Source of the DNA: Myxococcota bacterium
GTDB taxonomy: Bacteria; Myxococcota_A; Bradymonadia; UBA7976; UBA1532
Assembly: GCA_023150895.1 (NCBI GenBank)
Contig: JAKLJY010000003.1
Coordinates: forward strand, 1 to 64,000
Direction of reading: 5' to 3'
Length of the DNA: 64,000 bases
The notes under the pieces are model-generated. The model did no database searches. It was not told the DNA's origin and saw only the letters and a program-made list of their open reading frames with translations. Shown here in pieces: positions 1 through 8,962 of this stretch. Each line of letters starts with the position of its first letter. Positions within the stretch are counted from its first letter, which is position 1. A program made the translations under genes and the position numbers.

Positions 1-1203
1 AGGCCGGGCCGGGGCAGGCGCATCCGCCACACCGCGGGGCCCGACGAGCGCCGAGGCCCGGGCCTTGATCTTGTCCCAGAGTCGCCGTCGGGCGTCCTTC
101 GGGTCGCGCGAGGTCTCGACCGCTTCGACGGCCTCGACAGCCTCATCGATCGAGAGCGGCGCCAGGGGCGCTTCGCCGAGAAGATCCGTCGTCTTGCGCC
201 GTCGCCGCCGCCCTCCCCGCCCATCGTCGTCGTTGACGTCCTGAAGGGCATCCGTCGCGGGGGCCGCGGGCTTCGCCTCGGGGGTCGCGGGGGCTTCGGT
301 GGCATCGCGAGGGCCACTGGCGACCGAACGGGGCGCGTCGCGGCGGCTACGACTCTCGTCTCGGCTCGGGCGCGGTTCATCGGCGCGGCCGCGAGGCTCG
401 TCACGTCGCCCACGGTCTTCTTCGCGGGCTGAGCGGTCTTCGCGGGCTGAGCGGTCTTCGCGGGCCGGGCGGTCTTCGCGGACCGGGCGGTCTTCGCGGG
501 CTGAGCGGTCTTCGCGGGCCGGGCGGTCTTCGCGGGCCGGGCGGTCTTCGCGGGCCGGGCGCTCGTCGCGGCGGTTGCGGCCCGCGTCTCGGCTCGGGCG
601 CTCATCGCGGGCCGGGCGCTCATCGCGGGCCGGGCGCTCATCGCGGGCCGGGCGCTCATCCCGTGCGTGCCGACGGTCTGCTCTGGGTGCCGCCTCGGGC
701 ACGACATCGCCGTCGGGCGTGGACGCCCCCGGCGCCGGCCCGCTGGCGGCCGTGGGGGCCGGATCGGCCGGCCCCCTGCCGGCTTGTGTCTCTTCCGGCG
801 CCCGGGCCGACGGGCGGCGCTCACGCCGCGCCTCCCCTCGACGGTCGGGACGCTCCGGTCGGGCGGGTGCCACCGTCGACGCGGGCACCGCTTCGGTGAC
901 GGGGCTCGGCGAGGTCGCCTCGGCCGCACGGGCCTCCCCCGACCGGCTTCGACGCGCGCCGGCACGGACGGGCGGGGGCTCGGGTTCGGGCGCAGCCTCG
1001 TACACGCCGGCCCGAAGCGACTTCACGTACCGCTCGCTCCCCTCGGCGCCGAGCGCAGCCCGCAGCGCGTCGAGCGCGTCGAGCCCGTCGGCGAATGTCC
1101 CCTCTTTGCGACCGATGTCCCAGATCTTGCGCACGCTCAGTGGACGCGCGGCTGCCAGAAGGACCTGGCGGGCGCCCTGCAACAATGTGGTGGTGTTCGT
1201 CAT
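1..1203 (-). CDS. HARE-HTH-like protein with Arg/Asp/Glu-rich hexapeptide repeats (3' end outside window)
   Basis: The frame is open from an ATG at 1203 to the window edge (401 codons) and carries on beyond it. Residues about 6-70 resemble a HARE-HTH winged-helix domain (LLQGARQVLLAAARPLSVRK, then a RYVKSLRAGVYEA end), a fold found in transcription and DNA-linked proteins. It is followed by a Pro/Ala-rich linker and about a dozen six-residue units of the type RDERPA or REDRPA (DNA 421-662), then a basic RRRRRK patch and an acidic/helical stretch. Nothing catalytic is visible. The middle is surely disordered and highly charged, as in RNA- or DNA-binding hubs. It is divergent from the gene at 1368. 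A large plus-strand ORF over the same DNA is a composition shadow. The domain call is moderate and the function unknown. Confidence 0.72.
   Translation of the reverse strand, partial: MTNTTTLLQGARQVLLAAARPLSVRKIWDIGRKEGTFADGLDALDALRAALGAEGSERYVKSLRAGVYEAAPEPEPPPVRAGARRSRSGEARAAEATSPSPVTEAVPASTVAPARPERPDRRGEARRERRPSARAPEETQAGRGPADPAPTAASGPAPGASTPDGDVVPEAAPRADRRHARDERPARDERPARDERPARDERPSRDAGRNRRDERPAREDRPAREDRPAREDRSAREDRPVREDRPAREDRSAREDRSAREEDRGRRDEPRGRADEPRPSRDESRSRRDAPRSVASGPRDATEAPATPEAKPAAPATDALQDVNDDDGRGGRRRRRKTTDLLGEAPLAPLSIDEAVEAVEAVETSRDPKDARRRLWDKIKARASALVGPRGVADAPAPARP
421..662 (-). repeat. 18-bp in-frame tandem repeats (six-residue units)
   Basis: Units of 18 bp encode REDR(P/S)A at about 421-560 and RDERPA at about 600-662, with a short non-repeat break between the two blocks. 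Units differ by one or two bases and all stay in the frame of the minus-strand gene, which fits expansion by slippage under a charge-pattern constraint. There are no spacers, so this is not a CRISPR array. Confidence 0.85.
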
Positions 1204-1367
1204 ACGGCGCGCATCCTATTCGAGCACGCCCCCCCTACGCACAAGAATCGACCACCGCGGTTTGGGTTTCCACGACGTCTCGCCGGTCGTCTTCTTGCCG
1301 GTCCCATGCGCCCGTGCGACGGTGCAAGTCCGCAGACCACCGGACCGCCGGCCGCGAGGCATGCCCT

Positions 1368-3536
1368 TTGGACTCCTTTCGAATCAAGCTCTCCGGAAGG
1401 TGGCGCGCGGCCGTCGACGCCGGCGTCGGGCGCGGTGACGTGGCGCTTCGGGACCACATCGAGCTGCAGCTCGGGGAGCGAAATCTCACCGCCCATCTCG
1501 GCGACGACGAGGTTCTGCCGTTTCTGATCGCCGTGGCGGAGGCGCTCGGACCGGGCGCTCGCGTCGGGACGACGACCTGCCTGCTCTCACCATCCAATCA
1601 TCGGCTCGGGGTCGAACGTCGGGGCGGCGAAGTGCGCGTGTCGCTCATCGCGGCCAGCGGTCGGGTCATCGTTCATGAGGAGGTCGTCGACGGGCCGGAC
1701 ATGCGCGACGCGGTCCGCCGCACCGGCCTCGACCTCCTCGAGGCGCTCGCCGCACTCGAACCCGGCTGGATGAGACGTGCGCCGGTTCGTCGCTTGCGCC
1801 GGGCGGTCGACGCGTTGGCACCCGGCGCCGACGCGGTCGCCATCGCGAGCGCGCACGTCGCGACGGCGCCGACAACCAGGACGAGGGGTGTCCGCACGCG
1901 GCGCTCTGCCCCGGGCGCCCGGCGTTTTCCACTCGAGGTCGATGGCGTGGGGCTTCGTCTCGGCGCCCAATGGGCGGCCACGGAGGGCAGCGGAGGCCAG
2001 CGCACGCTCCTCCTGAGGCTTCTCGACGCCCTGCTTCAACTCGCCCGGCTTCCGGAGAGGCGTCCGAGCATTCCGTGGTCGTCGGCCCCGCGCACCACGC
2101 TCAGCTTCGAACGCCGCCCCGACGGCACGGTGGCCTGGGCGCTCCGCGACACGCTCGCCCCCTGGATGAATGGCGTCGTCACCCTGCCGACGCTCGTCTC
2201 CACGATCGCCCGGTGCGGGCGTACCCTGCGGGCCGTCGATGTCCGCGACCTCGGGCGGCGCCTGCGCGAGATCCGTGCCTGGATGCGCGCCGCCGAGCAG
2301 CTCCCGGTCTTTGGCGATCCGAACGCGCCCGTCGGAGACGACGCGACGGAGGACGCCCTCGACCTGCCGGCGCTCGTGACGGACGAACCGGCCGCCCGTC
2401 GGCTGTTCCACGTCGCCTTTCGACGGTCTTGGCGAAAGCCCCTGCGACGATTCGTGCTCCCCCCGCAGGCCCTCGGTGAAGCCTCCATCCTCGTCCATCT
2501 GCCCGATGCGACGGTTGGCCTGGCCTTCACGACCGGGCGCGAGCGATGGCGCCGCGCGGCGACGTACCCGGTCCTCGTCGGCGGACCGTGCGGCCTCGTC
2601 TTCGACGACCGTGGCCGGCTCGTTCGTCTCAATCCCGAGACGGGGGCCACCCTCTGGGCCCGCCCGCGCCCCTGGACGGACGCGCCGGTCACGGCCGTTG
2701 CGGCGGACGACGAGGGCATCGTGCTCGCGACCGAGGCCGGCGCCATCATCGGTGTCGACGCGAACGGCACCCCGCGGTTCCGATCGCGCATGACGGCGGG
2801 GACGGCCCTCGGGCTGACGCTGTCACGAGACCTCGTCTGGATCGCCGGCGAGGACCGCCGGTTGCACGCGCTGCGTCGCTCGGATGGCGGGCTGCATGCG
2901 CGGGTGCCACTGGCAGGGCACCTCGTCGGTGCGCCCACCTGGCGGGCCGGCGGCCTCGTCGTCGCCGCGGATGAAGGTCCACGAACGCGCCTGACCCTGC
3001 ACGATCGGCGCACGGGCGAGGTCCGGACGACGCTCGTCGTGCCCGGCGTGTTTCAGTCGTTGCGAGCCCTGGAAGACCCGCATCGGGTCGCCGTCGTCAC
3101 GATCGTCGAGGAGTCGACGACCTTCACGGTCGCAGATCTTCAGAAGGGCGCAATCGCGTATGCACTGCCCCCGCTGCTCGGGCGGGCAACCCTGACGCCC
3201 TATCGCGGCCTGCTTCTCTGCGGCGCCGGCGGTGGCCGCCTCGTGGCCCACGACGCCGCGGACGGTCACCCGATCTGGGACGTCGGAGGCGATGACGGGC
3301 TCGACACGCCGTCACCGCCCGTCAGTCCCCTGGGGGTCGGCGGGCTGATCTATGCCCTCGGCGCGGCGCTCGTCACTCTCGAGCCCGCCACCGGACGGAT
3401 CGTATCGCGCTACCCGCTCGACGACATCGACCTCGGGAGCTGGCTGGTCTCGAGACGCGGTGACGTCCTGCTCGCCGACACGGACCGCGCGCTCCTCCTG
3501 CTCGAGCGCAGCGGCCACCTCGCGCGGGTCGACTGA
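1368..3536 (+). CDS. PQQ-like beta-propeller repeat protein
   Basis: 722 aa from a TTG at 1368 preceded by GAGG at a workable distance. The frame is open further upstream (an ATG at 1095), but that would overlap the divergent gene at 1203, so the TTG is preferred; the start is uncertain. The N-terminal 400 residues are Arg-rich and unassigned. From about residue 405 the protein has repeated blades of the type GRLVRLNPETGATLW, RRLHALRRSDGG and GRLVAHDAADGHPIWDVGG, as in PQQ/BamB-type propellers. No signal peptide is visible, so it may be cytoplasmic. Propellers of this class are binding scaffolds and no enzyme motif is seen. It ends 7 bp from the convergent phosphoesterase gene. Confidence 0.75.
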   Translation: MDSFRIKLSGRWRAAVDAGVGRGDVALRDHIELQLGERNLTAHLGDDEVLPFLIAVAEALGPGARVGTTTCLLSPSNHRLGVERRGGEVRVSLIAASGRVIVHEEVVDGPDMRDAVRRTGLDLLEALAALEPGWMRRAPVRRLRRAVDALAPGADAVAIASAHVATAPTTRTRGVRTRRSAPGARRFPLEVDGVGLRLGAQWAATEGSGGQRTLLLRLLDALLQLARLPERRPSIPWSSAPRTTLSFERRPDGTVAWALRDTLAPWMNGVVTLPTLVSTIARCGRTLRAVDVRDLGRRLREIRAWMRAAEQLPVFGDPNAPVGDDATEDALDLPALVTDEPAARRLFHVAFRRSWRKPLRRFVLPPQALGEASILVHLPDATVGLAFTTGRERWRRAATYPVLVGGPCGLVFDDRGRLVRLNPETGATLWARPRPWTDAPVTAVAADDEGIVLATEAGAIIGVDANGTPRFRSRMTAGTALGLTLSRDLVWIAGEDRRLHALRRSDGGLHARVPLAGHLVGAPTWRAGGLVVAADEGPRTRLTLHDRRTGEVRTTLVVPGVFQSLRALEDPHRVAVVTIVEESTTFTVADLQKGAIAYALPPLLGRATLTPYRGLLLCGAGGGRLVAHDAADGHPIWDVGGDDGLDTPSPPVSPLGVGGLIYALGAALVTLEPATGRIVSRYPLDDIDLGSWLVSRRGDVLLADTDRALLLLERSGHLARVD

Positions 3537-3543
3537 AGCCGCG

Positions 3544-4275
3544 TCAGACCCCGAGGAAGAGCCGCTTTCCGAACGCGACCGCGAGATCGGAGGCGAAGAT
3601 CTTCCGCGCGGCGGACTCGATGTCGTACGCGACGCGGTGGTACTCGAATCGCCGAGTCTCGGTGTCGTACACCGCGCAACAGGCTCGACTGTCGTAGTCG
3701 CGGGGCTGCCCGACACTGCCCGCCGTGATGATGTAGCGCCGGTCGGGCTCGCAGCGGAAGCGCGTGTGAAGGACCTCCTCGGCGCTCGCCGCATCGAAAC
3801 TGAACGACTTGCAGAGGTGAGAGTGGCCGATGAACGTCACCGGTTTGAAGTCGTGGAGGCGGACCGAGAGTTCGCGGACCTGATCGACCACGAAGACGTA
3901 CTCGAAGTCCTCGATGGCAGCCGGCGAGCCGTGGCAGAACGCGACGTCCTCGACCTCGTGCGTGTAGGGCAGGCTCCGCAGCCACGCGAGGTTCTCTCGG
4001 CTGAGAATGCGAGCGTGCCAATCGAGCGCCTGTCGAGCCGGCGCGCGGTAGTAGCTGTAGTCCATGCGCCCCGCCACCGCCGCGTCGTGGTTCCCGAGAA
4101 TGGTCGCGCTCGCCACCCGACGGATGAGGTCACAGCATTCGTTCGGTTGCGCCCCGTAGCCCACGACGTCGCCGAGGCAGACGTAGGTATCGCACCCGGC
4201 CTTCTGAAGCGCCTCGAGTACGGCCTCGAGCGCCTCGAGGTTGGCATGGATGTCGGAGATGATCCCGATGCGCAC
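3544..4275 (-). CDS. Calcineurin-like metallophosphoesterase (YfcE/MJ0936-type)
   Basis: 243 aa, GTG start with GAGG five bases upstream. The full metallophosphoesterase motif set is present: D8-x-H10, GD at 35-36, GNHD at 61-64, CH115 and GHSH at 150-153. These residues bind the two metals and the phosphate. The C-terminal TAGSVGQPRD motif is typical of the small YfcE/MJ0936-like phosphodiesterases, which hydrolyse phosphodiester bonds and whose natural substrates are usually unknown. There is no signal peptide, so it should be cytoplasmic. It stands alone between a convergent propeller gene and the CpXC/HEAT gene 113 bp upstream. Family call secure, substrate unknown. Confidence 0.9.
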   Translation of the reverse strand: MRIGIISDIHANLEALEAVLEALQKAGCDTYVCLGDVVGYGAQPNECCDLIRRVASATILGNHDAAVAGRMDYSYYRAPARQALDWHARILSRENLAWLRSLPYTHEVEDVAFCHGSPAAIEDFEYVFVVDQVRELSVRLHDFKPVTFIGHSHLCKSFSFDAASAEEVLHTRFRCEPDRRYIITAGSVGQPRDYDSRACCAVYDTETRRFEYHRVAYDIESAARKIFASDLAVAFGKRLFLGV

Positions 4276-4388
4276 GGTATCCTCGATGACTCGCCCGGCC
4301 GGGCTCAGGACGTCAGGGCAACGGGGCCGACGAGACCGCCGGCACTGAGACCCCCCCGGGGGGGCAGCGGCGGTCGCGGCCCATGGTA

Positions 4389-7253
4389 TCAGCGCGGCTT
4401 CGGGTCATCGAGCCCGTCGAGGTCGACGTCCGTCTCGAGATCCTTGATGCTCGCCGCCGGGCCGATGTCGACCGACTCAAGGTCCTCGTCGAAGTCTGGC
4501 CCCACGGCGTCCGATCGGCAGTTCTGGAACGCATCGCCGAGCCGCTCGGAGAAGTCGGCCGGATCGCCGAAGCTCACTTCGGCAGCCCGCTCCATCGCTC
4601 GATCCAGGCAGCCGTGTACCCGGGGATCGCTCTCGCGGTCCCGCGCGGCGGAGAGTGCCCCGCGCGCCTCGGTCCCGAGGAGGGCGAGGGCAAACGCGAT
4701 GCGTCCGTCGGGATCGCCGTCCGTGGCGACCGTCCGGACGGCCGGCGCGATGATCCGTCGTCCCATCCGGGCAGCCGCACGCGCCATGTACTGCCACTCG
4801 TCGGGCTGGCCGCGGAGAACGAGTTCGAGCAGCGGACCGACGGCCCTTTCGCTGCGAATCTCCGCCAGAAACAGCGCCGCGGCCAGTCGAAGGCTCGCCC
4901 GCTTGGACCGAAGCGCCCCGAGGAAGGCCCCCTCGAATGCCGGGCCGAGCGCAAGTGCAGCCGGCACCACCCGCTGAAGCTGCTCGCGGGTCATCCGGCG
5001 CATCGCATCGGCGATCGAAATCGCATGGCCGGCGTCCCCCCGATGAAGCAAGGCGAGCGCCGCATCGGTGCGAAGGTTGGGGTTGTCCAGCAGACCGGCG
5101 AGAGCCGCGGAGCCCATGTTGCCGAGTTCGCCGATCTCGACGAGTTCGACCCCGGCGTCGTCCGCCCCGAGCTCCGCCGACTCGTTCGCCTGGGACGCCT
5201 CACGCGCCCGCTCCATGGCCAGCGCAGCGAGCTCCTCGAGCTCTTCGTCGACGCGAACGTCGAGTTCGTCGGCGAGGGCAAGGAGAGACTCCCAATTGCC
5301 CCACACGTCGAGGGGGTCGAGATCGTTCGGCTTGAGGTTCAGGCAGACCTCGGCGAAGTTGGCGAGAGACGCCTTGACGAGCGCCGCCGAGCCATCGGCG
5401 ATCTTGAGTTCGATGGCCCGCTGACGCAGATGGGGCTCCATGGACAGCCCGAAGTCGAGCGCAGCCTGGAGCACGCGGCGAGCGATGGTCTCGAGCCAGG
5501 ACTCCGGCAACGACTTGATGCGCAGCAGATAGTCGCGGCGTTCCGGGGCACTCCAGTAGGACAGGATCCCGAGGGCGAGCTGGGCTTCGGCCGCGGAGCG
5601 GATCTCGACGAAACTGTCCGCATGGAAGTTGTGCTTCAACCGACCGACGCGGTCGAAGTCCGCCGCCTCGAAGGCGCGCCGCGCCGCCGCCGGATCCGTC
5701 CCCGGCGAGGCGGCCCGCCATGCGACGACCGCGGACCGAAGATTGCTGCCGAGCGGTTCGTGGAAGGTGCGACGGCCGTGGAACGCACCATCGGGCAGAT
5801 GGAGCACGACGTCGACGACGAAGTCTCGCTGCAGCGTGTCGATCAGCGGCGACACGCCCGGCGCATCGGGTTCGATGAGCCAGTAGACGTGGTCGACGAG
5901 CTCGCCCCCTTCACGCAGCGTGAGGATCAAATCGACGATGGGTCCCGCCGGGGTCTGGTGATATTGCACGCCCAGCGCCGCGTCACCCGTATGGAACGCG
6001 TTTGCGCGGGCCGCCGAGAGGCGGACGGCCGCCTGGACACGCCGTTCGTCGAGCCGGAGATACGTGTCGCGGCCGGAGGCGCGCGCCTCGTCGAAGTGCG
6101 GGCCGGTCGGATTCCGCGTTGCCGGGTGAATCTGGTCGGCCCGGACGACATGGGTCGGGTCTTCATTGGGGGCGGCCTCGCCCGAGTCGAGCGCCCAGCC
6201 GGCGTCGAGCGATTGATCCCAGGCCGCACCTCGCGCGGCCGCAGGGCCCGCTGCCCCGGCCTCGGACGGCACCGGGGCGGCATCGGGCTCCGTCCGGCGA
6301 CCGAGCGCGTCGATCAGCAGCCCCGAAGCGCGGCCTGCCCCTTCTGCGGCCGGCCGGACCTTGACCTGCGTGCTGATCTCGGCGGGGGTGGGCGGCGCGA
6401 CGGTGTCCGTCGAGACGTCGACCGACGCCTCCGTGCTCTCGAGCGCAACATCGACGGAGCGGTCGAGCGTTTCACGTTCCCCCGAGACGACCGTCGGCAA
6501 CGGACTCGTCGACACGGGTGCCGCAACGGGCGCTGCGACCGGCAGACGGGGGAGGCCGCCGCTGCGCCCGGCCGTGCTCGGTCCCACCGCCGGGACCTCC
6601 GGGAGGCCGAGTCGCGCGACGGGCGGCGGTGGCAGGACCGGCCGAGGCGGCTCCGGCGTCACGGTCCGGCTCCGCGGCGAGAGCGACGGCTCCGGCGAGA
6701 CGGACGTCACTGGTTCGGGCCCGTCGTCGTCGGCATCGGAATCGAACGGGACGTCCTCCGTCCGCGGCGGGATGACGGCGGCGAGCGGTCGGGTGAGACT
6801 CTGTTCGGGCGGTGCGGCAGTGGCCCCGCGCAGCGCGCGCTTGAAGCGCGAGAGCCCGACGGTGACGACGGGCTCGAAGACGTATCCGGCGACGGTCGGG
6901 ACCTCTTCCCGCGTGAGCGACTCGAGCAACGCCGCGCGGTGCTGCTGCGTCCGGTGGCGTTGGGACTCGGGGACGACCAGGAAGAGGCGGCGACCCGCGA
7001 CGTCATGAATGACGATCGGCTCCTCGACGACGTACAGACCGCCACAGTTCGGGCATTCCGTGCGATTGACGGCCGAGAAGCCGTCGTCGAGGAAGCTCGT
7101 CGCGATCGGCTCCCCCGGCTCGAGCCTGATCGAGAGGTGATAGCGCGCCCCGTACCACGTGTCACAGCTGGCACAGGGAATGGTGGTCGGAGTGGTGCGG
7201 GTGGTGCCCGAGGCGCCACCGTAGGGCGCGCTCGCGCTCGCCGGACTCGACAT
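4389..7253 (-). CDS. CpXC-domain protein with HEAT-like repeats
   Basis: 954 aa. The frame is open upstream, but the ATG at 7253 has a perfect AGGAGG seven bases before it. Residues 27-30 (CASC) and 67-70 (CPNC) form the paired CxxC knuckles of a CpXC domain, a putative zinc-binding module. Next come a roughly 300-residue Pro/Ser/Thr-rich linker, a middle region with DILVH-like beta/alpha pattern and no named match, and from about residue 700 a series of helical HEAT-like repeats (LDNPNLRTDAALALLHRGDA, LRLAAALFLAEIRSERAVGP and so on). Such an architecture suggests a soluble scaffold or sensor. It follows the matrixin gene by 91 bp on the same strand. No enzyme activity is claimed. Confidence 0.78.
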   Translation of the reverse strand: MSSPASASAPYGGASGTTRTTPTTIPCASCDTWYGARYHLSIRLEPGEPIATSFLDDGFSAVNRTECPNCGGLYVVEEPIVIHDVAGRRLFLVVPESQRHRTQQHRAALLESLTREEVPTVAGYVFEPVVTVGLSRFKRALRGATAAPPEQSLTRPLAAVIPPRTEDVPFDSDADDDGPEPVTSVSPEPSLSPRSRTVTPEPPRPVLPPPPVARLGLPEVPAVGPSTAGRSGGLPRLPVAAPVAAPVSTSPLPTVVSGERETLDRSVDVALESTEASVDVSTDTVAPPTPAEISTQVKVRPAAEGAGRASGLLIDALGRRTEPDAAPVPSEAGAAGPAAARGAAWDQSLDAGWALDSGEAAPNEDPTHVVRADQIHPATRNPTGPHFDEARASGRDTYLRLDERRVQAAVRLSAARANAFHTGDAALGVQYHQTPAGPIVDLILTLREGGELVDHVYWLIEPDAPGVSPLIDTLQRDFVVDVVLHLPDGAFHGRRTFHEPLGSNLRSAVVAWRAASPGTDPAAARRAFEAADFDRVGRLKHNFHADSFVEIRSAAEAQLALGILSYWSAPERRDYLLRIKSLPESWLETIARRVLQAALDFGLSMEPHLRQRAIELKIADGSAALVKASLANFAEVCLNLKPNDLDPLDVWGNWESLLALADELDVRVDEELEELAALAMERAREASQANESAELGADDAGVELVEIGELGNMGSAALAGLLDNPNLRTDAALALLHRGDAGHAISIADAMRRMTREQLQRVVPAALALGPAFEGAFLGALRSKRASLRLAAALFLAEIRSERAVGPLLELVLRGQPDEWQYMARAAARMGRRIIAPAVRTVATDGDPDGRIAFALALLGTEARGALSAARDRESDPRVHGCLDRAMERAAEVSFGDPADFSERLGDAFQNCRSDAVGPDFDEDLESVDIGPAASIKDLETDVDLDGLDDPKPR

Positions 7254-7344
7254 CGAAGCCTCCTGAACGGACCGGGCGAACGGCCGGCCGTGGAGGCGTG
7301 CATATATCACGCGACCCGCAGAGCGTAAAGGCGCGGACCTCGGT

Positions 7345-8739
7345 TCAGGGCGAGAGCAGCGCAGCGATCCGGGCGCGGAGGTCCGCCAGCGCCCAGCGGC
7401 TTTCACCCAGCGCGTCGACCCGTGCCTCGCCGAGCAGCTCGAGTCCGCGCAGGTCCCGTTCAGCAGCCGGCAGATCGCCTGCCCAGGCCAGGCGAAACTT
7501 CCCGAGCGCCAGCCCGGGCGTCCTGAACCGGGACTCCCCCGTGCGGCCTGCAGAGGCGACGGGCTCCAGGAAGAGCAGGACCTGCTCACCCGTCTCGTAC
7601 GTCGCCGCCCCGGCCGCGGAGACGACGAACGCCCCCATTTGTCCGCCGAAGACCTGCACCACGACGACATCGGCCGAGCAGCCGCCCTTGTGGCACGCGT
7701 CGACCCGAACGGCGACGTCCGTGACGACATACCCACCGGCGCGGCGACTCGTCTGCTCGACGACGGTGCCCTCGACGATGTCCGTCGCCCGGACCGTCAG
7801 GTCCTCCAGCGTCAGCGCGTGGACCATCGTTGCCTGCGCCGCTGCCGGCAGCAGCCAGGCGACCGCCGAGACCGCCGCGAGGGCGCGCATCGCCCGGCGA
7901 CGCAAGAGCGCCCCGAACAGCAACAGCGCCAGACCGCCCGCTCCACTGGGCGCGGACTCGCCGGCCGACTGGCTGCACGCCGCCCGGATCTTGATCCGCG
8001 GCGGCTCCGGCGCCGAACCGGACGTCGGCGCCGGGGCGGACGCCTCGGCCGAAGGGACCTCGGGATCGGCGGACGCCGTCGTTGCGGGAACCGCCAACGT
8101 CGAGGCCGACGTGCGGGGCGCAGGGTAGAGGGCGCGGAGTCCGGCCTCGTCGTCGGCGGCGAGGGTCGTCTTCTGCGTCTCCCACGGTTCGGCGCGCGCA
8201 AACATGGTCGCCTCCGGCACATCCGAGTGGGCAAGGCCGAGCAGATGCCCGACCTCGTGCGTGAGGGCGTTGACGAGGTCGTTTTCGGCGGCGCCGCCGA
8301 GCCCCCATGAGTAGTCGGCCTCGTTGATGAGGATGTCTCCGTCGACGAGCCGGCCGGTGGACTGCTGGTGGGCGGTCACCGTCATGGCGAGCGCGTCGGG
8401 TTCGAAGGGCCAGGCCTCTCGACTCCAGGCGATCGTGTTGACGTTCTTCGACCCCGGGTCGAAGCCGACCGGCGTCTCCGTTCGCCCCGCGTACGAGATG
8501 GAGAGACGCGCGCCGTCGACCCGCAGCCACGGCGCGAACGCCCCGTGGACGGCGTCGACCACCCGACCGTCGTCCAGGTCCCGAGCACCGGCGCTGGAGA
8601 TGGCGTAGCCGAAGGCGTCGTGCCACCGGATGGCCTGGCCATCGTCGGTGGTCTTGAGCGCATACGCGGACGCCGACGACCACCCGAGCAACGTGCCGAG
8701 CGCAGGGGCGTATGCGAGGGCCATCGAGCGAAACGACAT
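7345..8739 (-). CDS. Matrixin-type secreted metalloprotease with internal sorting-like tail, fused to a second secreted domain
   Basis: 464 aa from the ATG at 8739 with GGAG upstream. Signal peptide at residues 1-25. A metzincin zinc site HEVGHLLGLAH lies at 161-171 (ligands H161, H165, H171; base E162) followed by a Met-containing turn near SDVPEATMFAR. Residues about 250-283 look like a MYXO-CTERM tail: a Cys, then Gly-Gly, a hydrophobic run and RRR. Instead of stopping, the frame continues at M284 with what reads as a fresh signal peptide (MRALAAVSAVAWLLPAAAQA) and a 160-residue secreted beta-rich domain. In related genomes such a protease and a partner often sit as neighbours (family recollection), so this is either a true fusion or a lost stop codon. 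Confidence 0.8.
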   Translation of the reverse strand: MSFRSMALAYAPALGTLLGWSSASAYALKTTDDGQAIRWHDAFGYAISSAGARDLDDGRVVDAVHGAFAPWLRVDGARLSISYAGRTETPVGFDPGSKNVNTIAWSREAWPFEPDALAMTVTAHQQSTGRLVDGDILINEADYSWGLGGAAENDLVNALTHEVGHLLGLAHSDVPEATMFARAEPWETQKTTLAADDEAGLRALYPAPRTSASTLAVPATTASADPEVPSAEASAPAPTSGSAPEPPRIKIRAACSQSAGESAPSGAGGLALLLFGALLRRRAMRALAAVSAVAWLLPAAAQATMVHALTLEDLTVRATDIVEGTVVEQTSRRAGGYVVTDVAVRVDACHKGGCSADVVVVQVFGGQMGAFVVSAAGAATYETGEQVLLFLEPVASAGRTGESRFRTPGLALGKFRLAWAGDLPAAERDLRGLELLGEARVDALGESRWALADLRARIAALLSP

Positions 8740-8962
8740 GTGAACTCCGTTCGAAAGAGACGAACGAAGCACTTTCAAAGGCTATGCCACATTAAGAACC
8801 AAAAGAAGCTACTGAACCAAACAACGCAAATGTCTGAAATCAATGACTTATCAGACCTTACCTCCCGAGACGACGGCTCCGCGGGGAGGGGTTTCCATGA
8901 CCCCCGGGTCCGCGCCGCTCACCCGTCGCTTGACTTGACGGCCACCTGCGCCGAGGTTCAGG
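8740..8962. promoter_or_regulatory. Divergent intergenic region with an AT-rich core
   Basis: It separates the minus-strand protease from the plus-strand small secreted protein. About 8764-8865 is strikingly AT-rich for this window (runs such as TTAAGAACCAAAAG and CAAATGTCTGAAATCAATGA). No ORF of note and no clear hairpin are seen. It probably holds the promoter of the protease gene; no confident -35/-10 pair could be chosen. Confidence 0.4.

Noticed and set aside
421-662. Possible CRISPR array
   Set aside because: The 18-bp units are contiguous, without unique spacers, and coding.
299-1438. Ser/Arg-rich plus-strand frame with many RSSRAG repeats
   Set aside because: Complement of the hexapeptide-repeat gene, which has a domain-like N-terminus and proper start; the plus frame is explained by the repeat composition.
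4351-4364. Perfect palindrome C7G7
   Set aside because: No loop and no T run; likely a homopolymer pair in a GC-rich gap, not a convincing terminator.
4383-7328. 981-aa plus-strand frame
   Set aside because: Antisense shadow of the CpXC/HEAT gene; no domain-like sequence.
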